Positions 46,900-59,860 of a stretch of 64,000 bases of DNA are shown here, one piece after another (within the stretch, counting starts at the first letter, position 1; each line of letters begins with the position of its first letter). Location: the NCBI GenBank assembly GCA_947579665.1, contig OX388345.1, positions 60,131,454 through 60,195,453 of the forward strand, in the 5' to 3' direction. Source of the DNA: Sympetrum striolatum. Taxonomy: Eukaryota; Arthropoda; Insecta; Odonata; Libellulidae. The notes below the pieces were generated by a model, which was given only the letters and a program-made list of their open reading frames with translations, was not told the DNA's origin and made no database searches. The translations under genes and the position numbers were made by a program.

Positions 46900-47180
46900 A
46901 TCATTATTTATTTATTTATTCAACGGGATGTACCCTTTTGTTACAAACGATGTCAGAGCACCAATATCACATAGCAGAATTTAAAAGTATAAAATACAAT
47001 AAACAATAGGATTTTATAAGTATAAAATATCACAAATATGGAAATCAATATCACAAATTATTGGATTTTAAGCATAAATATCACTACCATCATTATAAGT
47101 AATACAATTTACATAAAAGATGTTACAAATAATAAACATAAACAGCATTTCAATTAGTAATAATGTGGATTATCGTAAAA
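46900..47180 (-). repeat. LINE 3'-end-like insertion
   Basis: TTATTTATTTATTTATTC at about 46905, followed by AACGGGATGTACCC and A/T-rich sequence, reads on the minus strand as a LINE 3' end with a (AAAT)n tail. There is no coding part, and the right boundary and TSD are not resolved. Confidence 0.4.
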
Positions 47181-48674
47181 AACGTTTTTTCGTATTCGTA
47201 AGATGTATTCGTAACTGTATTCGTAGAGATGCGGGGAAAAAGTAAATTCTAAACGTTATCCGTTCAGAACTTTACTTTCTGTTTCCTTTAGCTTCAAAAT
47301 TTCCCTAGATGTTTTATGACTTGACCTACGCGACATGGGGGTTGTAAATGCCCTGTATGCAGCTGGTTTATTTAACGTTTTAACTGAGGTTCATGACATT
47401 CCCCCAATTTTCGGAATTTTTTCCTGAAATCGGGGCAAAACTAAAACAACGCATAGAATTTTTAAGTTTGTTAATTTCAATATAAAGTAATATTTTACCG
47501 TCACAGTGTCTCTGTTCATTCGATGCAGCTCGAAATACTATGATAAGAACAACGTCGTTTATTCAGACGCAACAAAAATAGATATTTCTCAAACCTTAGG
47601 GAAAACATTTCCAAGCTGAATCCTAAACACGTTCATATTTACTAACATCCTTCTCAACCCATAGACCCTAGCGAAACCCAAAGATTTCCTGAGGGGAAAA
47701 AAACACTTCAATGGAGATAACTTGAACAGAGGCTAATTCTCTGACATGAACGATAGTCTTCTGGAATTGTCTCTACGAAGGGAAAATTGAGGAACAATAG
47801 GATATAACAACATGTTCCTTCAAAATAGTTGTTGTTCGACGAGAACTGCATTTGTTTCCAACGTTCAAATTAAGCGTGAAGGAGAACGTAACAGTCTCTA
47901 ATGATTAACAGAAAGAATTAATCTTTAAAACAATTGAAATAATACTTGCAGTGTAAATGTGAAAACTTAAAATATCCTCAATCTATTTAAAAATCTTATT
48001 TTATCAGATGTTTAACTTCCTCACTTCAGAAATAATAACCCTTCACTAACAATGTCAATCAAGTTTACTTCCTTGATAATATAAAATTTAAATGTGAGTA
48101 AAATTTTATGAGTTTTATACGTTGTTCATGGTGACGTAAATATATTTGTTTTGAATGTTTATACTTCAAATATCACCCAAAAACATGTGGAAAATAAAAA
48201 TTTAAATAAAATGTGTTCTGTACATAAATACGCATAAATTTCCTTTTATTTTACAAATAATGATTACGTATCCGATAAAGGTCGATGTAGTTGTGCAAAC
48301 AGGGTAATTCCCAGCTGAAGTTTAATATATTTAATCGTCGCCCTAAAAAGAAAATTATCAAAACTTTCGAATTGAATTAGTTCGCGATTGATTACTAGGT
48401 ATTTAACTTTAAAAAAGGAAAATAAAGTCATTGTATTTTTTCAATTGCTGTTTGAAGAAGAGAATATAATATTCGATGCTGGTTATGTCAGTTTAAGTTT
48501 GCAAGGATCTTTCACAATTTCCTTTGGGCACGGGTTTTCCCCGCTCTCTTCGTTCTCCTCGCTATATATCGTTATTAATGGTGGTTAGAGAAAGCGATTT
48601 TAGTTAGTAAAGAAAATTCTGAGAATTCTCATTTTCCTGACAAGAATCTACGTATTATAATTAGTAAAAGGAGA

Positions 48675-48860
48675 TTAGAAAGCAAAGAGTTGCTCCTGAA
48701 TGAAGGATAAAAATTGATATGATATTTTTAGAAATACATAAAAATTTAAAGGCAGAAAAAGGAAACAAAAAAATCTATCACATGTCGGATTCGAACCAGA
48801 AAAAGAAAAACTCGCGAGCGGACACGCTGTCGCTACGCCACTGCTTCCATTGGCCAACTG
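48675..48860 (-). repeat. tRNA-derived SINE inside the TIR element
   Basis: On the minus strand, TGGCGTAGCGA (A-box-like, near 48838) and a perfect B box GGTTCGAATCC (near 48792) lie at tRNA spacing. A T-rich body runs towards about 48675. No acceptor stem is present. It differs from the SINEs at 2788 and 6300 in head sequence. Boundaries are approximate. Confidence 0.55.
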
Positions 48861-49759
48861 ATTGACTTCTACAAATAAAGCTTTGCATGTAATCAGACGC
48901 TAATTTTTAAAAGGCTATAATTAAATAACTATAGAGAGTTGGTCAAAACGGCTTCAGATTTGTAATAAGCATATGCTGGTGAACCTATCCTTAAAGTATC
49001 ACTAAGATCCGTTTCCCGCAGAGGTAAAGGTTCCCTTGTAAGACCTACGTTCGCTGAATCCCACGAAAATTTAAGTTGGAAAAATAATGATCCAGTAAAA
49101 AGAATAGTTTGTGGCAAAAAAGGTATTCGTGATGCATGTAAGTGCAATTTTTACCAAACTTTTAAAAGATTATGAAATGCTTTCGGTACTTTGCGGAGCG
49201 ATTCGCTTCTGCAATATGCTCGTCGTAGCCAGCATGGGTAAGACAGTGGAAATTTGGCGCGCGGAAAAAACCATCATATTAAAAAATTCATAACTTCCTT
49301 TAGAAATAAGATAAAGTATTCCGTCTTTCACCAAAAACTGCCTTATACATTTCTTTAAATTTAATACGCATCATGTATTGGGGTATCTCTTACGGTACGA
49401 GACTTCGCCGCTGATCGCTTTTTGGAATGCATAATTCGAAATTTTAGGATCAAACTGTACTTTTTTTGTTATAAAAGTTTTCAAATTACGAATATCGTAA
49501 TTTTATGCAAACCATTACGGAAAGTTAACTCTGAGATACTTTCTGTGTAAATTTGGTGCCAATTAAAGCAACGCCATGTTTAATACAGCGTTATTAAGAT
49601 AATGTCGGAAAATAGCGTTTCCAGGCGGAAATGTAAGAAAATATTTTTTATAAATTTTATTTTAACTAATATGAAAAAAATATTTCCACCATGTATTCCG
49701 CCTTTAAATTTTACCCCACGTAAGATTTTATTATCTACCGATTTGTAAATTTTTGTAAA

Positions 49760-49966
49760 TGGCAACTTTGAGTGCCACTCCGCTCAGTCCGCTTGTGATC
49801 TGACCCGTCTCATCTCTCGCCTAGCTCACTCCGCAAACCCCGCTGGCAGTGGAAGGCAAATACCATTTTTCTTTGAAACTCTTTCTTAGTGGAAGGACAG
49901 GACTATTTTACTCCGTTCCGCTAAGCTATTTCTCGCTCATTTCCCTTTCGCAGTGGAAGGCGGGCA
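49760..49966. repeat. Right subterminal repeat region
   Basis: Inverted counterparts of the left motifs: CTCCGCTCAGTCCGC near 49778, CTGGCAGTGGAAGGC near 49842, TTAGTGGAAGGAC near 49886 and the terminal CGCAGTGGAAGGCGGGCA. Confidence 0.6.
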
Positions 49967-49969
49967 TAA
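49967..49969. repeat. TAA target duplication, right
   Basis: Matches 46523-46525. Confidence 0.6.
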
Positions 49970-51941
49970 AAGGAAAGATGTTTGTTGCATTGTCGTCTTA
50001 CAGTTGCATACTTGAAGCAGTGTTGCATAAAAAAGGTAGGCTCAGATTATTGCGATTATAAAAGTAGTTGATTTGAAAATTATAAAAGATTACTTACCGT
50101 GAGTACAATGAATCACAAAGACTAGGAAAGTTTTAGTCGAAAGTTATTTTCGGTAAAATCTTCACTATGTTCTACAAGTAACATTTTATTTCTTCTACTG
50201 TTTTGAGTTTTGGTGGTTTCATTTAGTGATTTAAGGAAATATTCTACCAGTTTGTGGAATTTTATCAAAAAAGTATTGATTTTTATAAATTTCATGTGAA
50301 CAAAATATAATAATGATATTGATGTACAGCAACTACTCTTTTATCGATTGCGAACATAAATTTAATTTGAATATATTTTAATTATTACATTTAAGATTAA
50401 TGATTACAATCGAAAATATAAGGAATATGTATCCAGAAATTGAATAACATACTTCTGATACAATTTAATTTTTGTATTAATCTTTTTTTTAATCTATCTA
50501 CAAATGGAACATGCTTAGCCTTTTTCGTTTCGTTATTGATGCGAAAATCGTACTTAAGTTCGACTTTACATTTTGTGATTTAGATTACTAGATAAGCAAA
50601 TTAAAACAAAACAGTGGAAAATTCGCAGAAATAATTCAACCGAAAGATAATGACAAGGACATTAAAACGAGAACAAGGGAACCGTGGCATAACGGAGTAC
50701 AGAAAGAGACAAAAATTTTTGAATGAAGGTCATGTGAAGGATCGAGGAATTGTCATCGGTGGAGAGGTATTAAAAAGTGAACGGGGTGGAGACGGGCCGA
50801 GGAGGAATAAAACGAAACAAACAGAGAGAAGCGGAAGGGAAAGTTGCCTTTTCCCTTTTAAGCCACCGTGTCGAGACGGACCAGCGTCCCCCTAAGGGTC
50901 TCACCTAATTCACAATTCCGCTAACTTAGTCTTGACCCTCATCATCATCCAACTCCTCACTGCAAATCCCTTCCCTCTGCCGACCTCTTTATCATGCTTC
51001 TCCGTTCCTCTTCCCAATATACTCCGACTTCGTTTATCCCCCTTGCTCTGTCTCGGTCTCAATAATATCGCAGCATCCAATGAGGACGTTACGTAGACGA
51101 CTTTGTGGCGGAAGAAGAGACTTTCTTCGTTCGATCCCCACATCCGTTCGCCGAAGCCATTATCCTTTTGTTTTCCAGAGAAAGAACGGCCAAGAAAGAG
51201 CTCATTGTCTTTTATGGGGCGATGTATCTTTCTCCGGGCTGGAATACCACTTTCTAATTAACGGAAAAAATTTTTTTCTACCCGTATAGTTCCTTTTAAA
51301 CAGATTGATAAGCATTGTATAGAATAAGAATGAAGTAAATGTTCTACTTATATATTTGCTGTAAGTTTAATTTCCCAAGTACCTTTAAATTGTATGTTTT
51401 ATATAAATCTACACTTAACGAAGTATTTTTCTCATCAGCTTCCACCATATTATTATCAATGCATAAATCAGCAGATAGGTTTGCATCAGGTGACAGAGTT
51501 TGAATACATGAAATAATCATATAATGATGGTCAAGTACAAGTAATTAATAGACATAATAAAACAGAAAAGTGCAAGTAGTAAAATAAAATAAAATATGAA
51601 AAACCAAACATTACCAATAGTACAATTAAAAAAATCATCAAAAAGTAAAATACAAATTCAATGATACTAAACATTTTATATCTTTCCATCACACACTCAG
51701 CACTTAGTCATCAGTTAATTTATTCATTATGATACAACCTCAATACTGTTCACTATCATAACATTACCATTCATGTTCACTAATTAACGTCACTAATATG
51801 GCGATGTCCCGTTATGTTTTCAATTTATCAATTTAAATTATCCTATATTAACTCATGTACAAGCTGACTTTTTCAGAACATATTTTATGTTGAAAAAGCC
51901 CTCTTCGACTTATATTTGAGTGAGGGTTCTAGTTACATGTA
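49970..51941. other. Spacer; balanced block at 50640-51290
   Basis: AT-rich apart from about 50640-51290, where overlapping frames (50650-50895 +, 50910-51143 -, 51080-51289 +) lack domains. About 51500-51680 is A-rich low-complexity and may be another retroelement tail, unproven. Confidence 0.4.
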
Positions 51942-51996
51942 AGAATGAGAAGATGAACACCGACAAAAACGGCTATTGGAGATTTTAAACCTCTAA
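51942..51996. mobile_element. Foldback MITE, copy D (right end only)
   Basis: GAATGAGAAGATGAACACCG, then ACAAAAACGGCTATTGGAG, then ATTTTAAACCTCTAA matches the right arm of copies A to C. No left arm is found upstream, so the copy is truncated. Confidence 0.75.
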
Positions 51997-54160
51997 ATCC
52001 TACTTACCTATTCTTCAGTTAAACAAGTCTGCCGTAGCCGGAAACCGACTTGTAGATTCTTATTTGATTAATAATTTATTATCAGTTCTTTCCCTGTTCA
52101 AATTCAAATACTATAATGTTATTGGTATCCATCTTTATTTTGATATTTACCAGTAGCTGAGCTGACCCCAGCCTGAGCTTACACTCGAGTCATTAAGTTT
52201 TTTTCTACTTCTAGTGATAAAATTAGGTGCCTCAACTTATATCCAGATAAGTTTGTACTACAGAATATAGAGTAACTTGATTTTCTGAGCAAATTGCATC
52301 AATAAACTTTTTTTTTTCGATTTTTATTTCGAACGCCGTACTTTTATCGGCGCTAACTTCAATGAAGGTGATTCGCATTTTACTTAGCTGAATTTGTTTT
52401 ATAGAATGTGTTTTTCGGGGACACACAATTAAGTTTTTGTTTGTTGCGTTACTATATAGAATCAATTATCCCCTGACTCATTCCAAGATTTAAAATTCTA
52501 AGCCCCCCTTAACCTCCGCGCTCTTTCCTCATTCAACTCCATTCCCTTACTCTCTTCATTCCGAATGAATGTTACAGCCCTCTCCCCACTGCTTCTGTCT
52601 CCGATACGAATGCTTTTCTAGAGCGAAAATATTTACTCAGGAGGATGATGTGGGTGGCGATGGAATTTGGGATGGTTTTGGTCAGGGGATGGGTTTAAGA
52701 GGACTGTTGGAAATGGGTTGGGAAGAGGGAATTGAATTGCTTCCACCCACTGCCGCTGGGTTGGATTTGTCCAACGAAGTTTGATTAGAGGAAAGCAAAT
52801 TCTGCGAATTTAGGATCAAAGGTGGGGTGTTTAGTGGAGTGATGAGCTCCCCAATTCTGTTTACGCAGAATTGAAACAAAACCTCCGACCCCACATAACG
52901 ATGGTTAAATAATTGTCCATGATGAATTTGTGGTTGAATTTATGATGCAAAGAGTTGTTTGTGCATGACTTTTTCTTTTGTTTACATGTCGCACGGCTTC
53001 AGCCTGAGCATATAAATCCATCAAAGAAAATCATCCTAGTTTTTCTTTTGGTTTTTAACGTTCCACTTTTTTATGAGAATAGCCTATATATCAATAAAAA
53101 GGTAATGTTCTGTTTCTGTAATTACTTTGTTTTTGAGTAAATTTCCCGATATTGAGCTGTACTAGATGCTTAAAAAATGGTCTAGTGAATTAAACTTTAG
53201 CAATTGATGTTTTATTCTTAAAATTAGTGTTCTTGATACCATATCTTGATGAATGTAATATTTTAATTTAATTTTTTTACATAATAGAGAAACTTTACTT
53301 TGATAACATTCTTATTAATTTATATGATAATATGAAAGCTATTGAGGTACTTGCCCAGATTATAACTTAGTTCTCTTTGCCATGTATAGCATATAAAAGT
53401 AATAGTGTTCCAACAATTTCTTTTTGCATAACTCAAAATGTAATACATATTTCAAGTATTCACGCAACAATTTCTTTCAACGAACTGAGTGGTATGTTTA
53501 AAAATCCTATCGTTCTTCAATTGCTAATTCCTTGAGCATATAGAAAAGAAAAAGAGAAATTCTCTTAATCCATCAAACATCTTTTTTTGGTGGTTGCGAA
53601 AAGGTTTAAATCGACTATCGCAACGTATTTATTTCAAGATCATTAAATTAGACAAAAAGTACATTTTTATATCTATTTTAACTCTTCTACATTTATTTAT
53701 AGAATAAGCACACTGAAGGATGCCAATTCCTGCAATTTTTGTAAAAAAATATTGTTTACATTTTCCCTTTTCTTTAATTCAGAGTAAAATTATTCAATCT
53801 TTATGCTAAATATTTGAAGGGAAATAATTTTGAAATTAAAAAGCTCTCAAATATCGTTTTGATTCTCTCGTTTTTGAGTTTTCCTTGACCATTGAGAGTT
53901 CGGTGCCTCGGTCTTGGATACGCAAGATAATGTAAATGACAGTTTAAAAATAACCTACCTCACCACATAACTCTTTCCTCCCCTTTTTAAACTCAACAAT
54001 TTCATTTCCATAGTTATGGCTCCATCAAGCCGATCACCCTTCCAACCGACATTTAGCAACATATTTACGACATGAGATAGACATATGCTGACGGTAGATT
54101 CAAATCTCAATCGGTAATGTGACTTAACGGAGTAAGAAAAAATAATTTACAGGATAAAGG
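51997..54160. other. Spacer; balanced block at 52490-52880
   Basis: Frames at 52569-52784 (+) and 52682-52894 (-) overlap within the balanced block and show no domain. The rest is AT-rich without repeats. Confidence 0.4.
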
Positions 54161-55170
54161 CTCCTTAGAGCTCGTTTTCATTATCGCCCTTAGTTATGGG
54201 CTTCAGATGACCCGAGCATTTCCCTTTGTCCTCCCAATTTTTCGGCAGCTCAAGCCAACGTATTTCACGGGAGACTCGGTTTTTTGCATGCCAAAAGTTC
54301 ATTTCCACACATCGTGTCGCTGTCCCCGATTTTTTATCTTTCCAGGGCGTGGGTTTCAGTTCTAATTCCATCGTATAATTTCTGTCCGCCTTCATAATTA
54401 CTCACTTTGGGCAACTTCTTTCACTGCCTTTAGTTCTACAGTGACAAAAGATGAAAGTGATAGTTTTCCTTTCTCTTTCTAGATAATTTTTCTTCATAGC
54501 ATTTAAATCCTTTTATTTGAGATAAATTTCATAAGAATAAGTGGTTCAATCCAAACCTACTTTCTACCTTGAACTTATGCCAACGTTTCTCAACTTTATT
54601 GAGGTATTATCTATATATACTAAGTATATCGAATCCATTTATGGTTAATCTATGGAATTAATTTACTTAATTTCATCCTATATCATTTGCTGTATTTTGT
54701 TTATGTATAATATCTATATGTAGTTATTTCTGATGTTGTTTAAGGATAATTCAACGTTAAAGTTCTTTAAATTAAATTATGTCATATTGACTTCTCAAAC
54801 TGCGAACTTATAATAGTAAAATATATCACAAAATCTATTTGCGTAGTGTTAATAAACAAAATTCCTAATACTACTTATAGCAAAACACATTTCTGATATT
54901 TGAGAGAAAATGTCCTTAACGAAGAGAAAGTCCATGTTTGCCTAAGATAGAGGTGGAAATATATAAAATATGAACAAAATGAAAATAATATGAAAATATA
55001 TGTAATGAAAACATTATGAAAATATGCCGTGCTACTGTTTCTTAATATAGACTAAATTTAGGTCTAATTAGGGTGGATAAAGGAAAGTGAAACTTTCAAG
55101 GCCAGCTATCCTTTTTATAAAAGTTACGTACGTATTCTTTGGCTGACATATATTTGTGGAGATGTGTTGT
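54161..55170. other. Spacer
   Basis: 54160-54420 is balanced, with a minus-strand frame (54165-54395) that I do not recognise. The rest is AT-rich; about 54950-55030 repeats ATGAAAATA-like words (low complexity). Confidence 0.4.
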
Positions 55171-55179
55171 ATAGTCCAA

Positions 55180-55560
55180 AATATCTTTTATTGAAAACGA
55201 TCCAAAGGTTGTCTGTGAGTGAATGGATTATTATTAGAAGATAAAGAAATGAGTAGATAGATAGATGGACTCTTTATTGGTGAGGTTAGGCCCAGGTGTG
55301 CCTGTAGTAGTAGTTGTGGTACTGTGTGGGAAAAAATGTGTGCAAGTGATGTTTGACAAAAAAAAACCCACGTTGCGGGAAAACATCCACAGAGAAAGGG
55401 GGGAAACAGTGAAAACACAGTAATAAAAATATAAATAAAATACAATATAACATAGATATATAAATAATGAGTGGTAAGATGCAATACATATACAAGAGAA
55501 TTGTTTGTACAAATAAGTTTAAAGAATATTAAATGAGTTAGTGAGAGAGGTACAATATAA
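55180..55560 (-). repeat. Retroelement 3'-end-like segment
   Basis: On the minus strand it ends in AATAAAGAGTCCATCTATC followed by a TCTA microsatellite (about 55253-55266), a typical LINE 3' end with a simple-repeat tail. Upstream (higher coordinates) is A/T-rich, with three overlapping frames (55188-55484, 55234-55512, 55286-55495) and no RT motif. Weak call. Confidence 0.35.
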
Positions 55561-56200
55561 GAACATTAAGCTTCGTTATTATAATTATGATGAAGACTTA
55601 AAGCTAAGATAAATACATTATTGATAATCATTTCATTAGCCAGAGGCTTTCGTCGAACAATCTATTTTCTTGGACCGAATGAAAATAGAAGCATGGAAGA
55701 GAAATACTTCAATAGGAGATCGAGCGCTACAATTATTTAAACAATTTATAAAATGATGTTGTGGATATTTGAGTAAAGAGGTTTTTCTTAAATAAGAAAT
55801 AGATCAATTGTTATGAGGTTAAGAATACCAATTAAATTGGGATAATTTATATATTCACCTACCCCAAATAAAAGTGTCTATGCTCAGCTTAATAAACAAC
55901 GTTACTATTATTACTTTGTGATTTTTATGTATCATCAATTATTATTAAAGTTTTCAATTTATGAAATTTTAGTGTACTAGTCTACCTATTGAAAATCTTA
56001 ACGGCGATACAGAACTCATCTAATTATTTAGATAACGGTTAACTCATTTACATGTTACCAATTGATTCCTCTCTGAAATCACGGTTTTGGCATAACATAG
56101 TAAATGCCTTGAGACAGTAAGTAGTCTCCCCTAAAATGGCTGAAAATACTCAAATCGGTTCCAGAGGATTAATGAGATGAAGGGTGTACTAATTCGTGCA
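55561..56200. other. AT-rich spacer
   Basis: Nothing recognised. Confidence 0.45.
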
Positions 56201-56680
56201 GCTTATTCTATAGTTTTCCCCATTGAATTGTGAGAAACTTCGAATAATCGCTCAGTCTTGCTCCACAACTGTATTATGGTTCCTTATCCGACCGAAACCG
56301 CGTTTTGAAATACATTACAAGCAGTCTGCCGAGCACGTTCGCTCACCCGCTTTTCACGAAATTCCGATTAAATCCAGTATGATTGAGACCATCAAAATTC
56401 AAGTATCCATTATCAATTGACACCATAATCGACGTGTTGTTCCATTAGTCCTTCGTACGGTGGGAGTCAAACTCATTTGGGCGCATTTCCCGGAATACCC
56501 TTGGAGCTGCTCGGATGGCTTTTGAAGAATGAAGCGGTCTATCGTAGTTGATAGCTTCGGAAAGCGGTTCTATTTGCGGCTGAGATTGATTTAACTGGGG
56601 AAGAAAGCACAGCCCATTTTGAACGCAGGTTTAAAATGGATAACATGCGGATTACTCGATCCAAATTAGAGAGACCGAAG
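56201..56680. promoter_or_regulatory. Candidate cis-regulatory block
   Basis: Balanced, non-repetitive, CpG-containing island in AT-rich DNA. AT cores in GC context include AATTCCGATTAAATCC near 56359 and TATCAATTGACACCATAATCG near 56410. No coding signal beyond short frames. Inferred only. Confidence 0.25.
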
Positions 56681-59159
56681 CGTACGTCAAACACAATGAG
56701 GGCCTTGTAGAATATACAAAGTGTGCAATTAGCAAATTTTCCTCTGGTATCGCCAGAATATGAATTATGGTGAAATAAATATGTATTAGAATACGTAACG
56801 ATTTTATACATTTGATTAGTTATAGTTTTTTTATAGGTATTTATTTCCAAGCTTATTGTATGTATGCTAGATTTCTGTGCAATACTGATAGTTAAGTTTT
56901 TATCTATAATGAAATTATTTTACTTGTTATGTGTGTATACGATTATAAATTTGATGATAAAATAAAGGACTGAAGTTTCTCATTTTTCAAATCTCATTTT
57001 TAATATCAAATTCAATTCTTACTATTTAATATTTTTATAAAATTTTAAGAATATAAGAATTTTTACTGAACGGGTTTTATTTTTTTGTGAATTTTGCACA
57101 AGTGGTAATAGTAAAGATTCTTGTATAATGGACCAAGTACCGCTGAATGATATTCATTCTAAGAATATATTGTATGAGTTTAAAATTTAACAATCCTCAC
57201 GAAATCATTTGCTATATATTTAATTCAAATTTTTACTACAAGTAAATGGCATTTCACACTTAAAATGTATGAAATCAATTATATCAGAAAATGATGAAAA
57301 TTCTTGATCTCTTGATTCTGAAACTTGAATACGAACATTTGATAAATGTTCACTCATGCAATCGTGTCAATACATTTCATTTTTTGCTAATATTGTGTTT
57401 TCTTGCTTTCAGGTGGGTATTTTTTCTGATCTGAATGTGATATACATTCACTTACTTCCCTACTTTGAAAATTATCGTTTTCTTCTCTTTCGGTAAGTAC
57501 AGGTACTTATTCAAACTCGTTTAGTTGTTAAAAGGAAATCTTCATGCTGAAATAGTTTGAAACGATATTCGGATTAGAAATACCTCTTTCTGATTATAAA
57601 TAAACGCATTCTATTCTTCGTTTAACTTTCTTCGCATTCAATATTAAAATCAATTTCCCAGTTTTATGAAACTTCCCGTCATAACTTTCCGTTACGCTTA
57701 AACTCGGATGTACTTCCCACCTTCTGCTTCTAGTCCCTTCCTCCTCAGCCTTAGTTATGGGACATGTGCCCCAAGAAAGGATATTACCATCCTTTTGTAC
57801 CTCAAGACTAGGTATTTTAGAAAGCCATGCAAAATATGCCAATCATTATACATTCTTGCTTGAGATTCCCATGCTACAAACGCTTTCTTGTTAGCTGTTT
57901 TAGCGGCTAAAATACACTTCTTGCTCATAAAGGTAGAGATGATATTAGATATCCACATAATTCCGGGATTAAATTTCGAACAATATTCTTTACGTTTGCA
58001 TTTGAAATATTATATTTTATCATTATATATTAAATTAAATAAATAATATTATAATTAAATAAATAATATCATAATTATTAAATAATAATAAATACATATT
58101 TAATTAAATCATCCTCTTTGATCAGATTCCAATTTTCTATGCAACGGCGATGTTTTAAAGGATGTTTAAATTTTAACTGTTTAAATGCGTGTCCTTTGAT
58201 AAAGGCTGAACAATCCTTCCATTATTAGGTTAACTTAGCGTTTTCAATATCGCTGAAAGCAAGTGTACCACAATAAGTTAATAAGTCTTTCGTTTATAAT
58301 TTTATTTATTTATGATACTTGGATGACTTAAAGTTCGATAAAACAGGTTTGAAACTTCTCTTTGCTATTAGCTTCTGCTATCGCTGTCCTCTCGAGGTTA
58401 CTTTCGTCAATTATTAATTAACTGTGTTTGCCAACACAAGAAAGTAATCATGGTGCTCTATTGGAAACTCAGAATTGGTTGAGTGTTTCGTCAGAGAATG
58501 AGATTAGTAAAAGCTCGTCTTATTTCTGATAATTTTCATTTCCTCTTAAACATTCTAAATCATTAGATTTCTTCATAAATAATAAAGAAAGATAAAATTC
58601 GCTGATTGGGCCGAGACTTCTTGGTAACTCACCATCAGGAACAAATGAAAATATTGATTTTTACTAACCATAGAACATTTTATATGGAAACGACAGTGGT
58701 TTCGATTCATGGTCATTTCCAAATAAAAATTTCCTGTGGTTAGTAAAAGTTTCATTTTTTTCCCTAAGGAAGATAAGTTTTGTATTTTAATAAGCATTTA
58801 ATGGCAAATTTATGATCATGTATTCACTTATATTTACTATGCCCGTAAGATTATTTAGCGAATTGAACCGAGAATTCACAATAATTTGGTGGATATCAAA
58901 TTCAAGAAGAACAAAATTTCTTTTTACTAATCAATTCTCTTGAATAATATATGAAATAGGTCTTCTAAGAATTTCCAAAGGTATGTTAAATATTTTCCTC
59001 TCATTTAGCTTCGCTTTTTCGATGTATTTCTCAGTATTGACTAATGATATGGATAGCAAGTACGTATGAGAGACATTGCGAAATGAGAAGAGATACCTGG
59101 TTAAGTTTTGGCGGCAAAGTAATGGTGCATTACCATGATGAATATGCATTCCTAGTCCT
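56681..59159. other. AT-rich spacer
   Basis: Long AT-rich stretch; 58010-58110 is almost pure A/T. Short frames (57594-57842, 57755-57958 and others) are unrecognised. No repeats of note. Confidence 0.45.
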
Positions 59160-59860
59160 CTGAGTTAGTTCGGCTTGTTTACTTTAATGCGTACCACGGA
59201 GGAACGACTGCATACGCTATTTACAGGTTTACAAACGGCGATACCCTGCAGATCAACGCCATTCGCCCGAAATCAAACAGAATAAATGCAGATTCCCACT
59301 CGCCCGATATGTTAATTGTCGAAAAGCATTTACTTGATGCGTTCACATGATTGGTTTATCGCTGCGGCTTTTTCACCGAAATCCTATGAAATACCATCAA
59401 AATCGATTAATAATCCAAAGGCTCGCTTAAGATTCATTTCATTATCCGAATTATAGAATGCACGCCGGGAATTCCATCGAAATTAAGTTGTTTCTGGTTT
59501 CCCTTTTCGAAAAAAACCACACGGAATTTGCGTGTTTTGTTTTCATCGAAAACGCGAGTGTTAAAGAGGTAAATGATTTAATGCTTTTAGAAATTAATGC
59601 GTTTCGCGTTACTCTGACAAGTTGATTGAAACTCACATGCGCGCGAGTTCGTCGTAGTGTCACTTTCATAAACCTCCCGGATCCGCGAAAATTGAAAGCG
59701 AAGAATTATTTTTACCTTCGCCTCATTCCCTCTCGACAGGGCATGAATAATTAACCTGGAGAAGAAAACGAACCGCCCCGTAGGAGGAGAGTATTTTTTT
59801 AAATATTCAGAATCCTTAAGTTTAACGAGATTATCGCGGGATTTTTGTCCGCGTTGCATA
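59160..59860. promoter_or_regulatory. Candidate developmental enhancer block
   Basis: Dense, non-repetitive mix of AT cores and CpG: GTTTACTTTAATGCG near 59177, ATATGTTAATTGTCG near 59308, CATGATTGGTTTATCGCTGC near 59346, AAATCGATTAATAATCC near 59400 and CATGAATAATTAACCTGG near 59742. Minus-strand frames (59451-59669, 59587-59859) have no recognised domain. One of the clearest regulatory-looking blocks, though judged by eye. Confidence 0.35.

Larger units (their letters stand above)
46526..49966. mobile_element. 3.4-kb TIR element, PIF/Harbinger-like by target site
   Basis: Perfect 19-bp inverted termini: TGCCCGCCTTCCACTGCGA at 46526-46544, with its complement ending at 49966. Subterminal CTTCCACT motifs recur at about 46533, 46602 and 46739 on the left and, inverted, at about 49847, 49891 and 49952 on the right. 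GAGCGGAGCGG and CCGTACGGACTCCG also repeat. The ends are GC-rich while the 2.9-kb interior is AT-rich. No transposase frame is visible, so it is non-autonomous or has lost its gene. The interior carries a SINE (about 48680-48860) and a LINE-tail-like piece (about 46900). Superfamily is assigned only from the TAA duplication. Confidence 0.75.

Noticed and set aside
46907..46920. Short direct repeats that might suggest CRISPR or satellite arrays here and elsewhere (2788, 14508, 55254)
   Set aside because: They are simple microsatellites or retroelement tails; no regular spacer pattern exists, and the DNA is eukaryotic.
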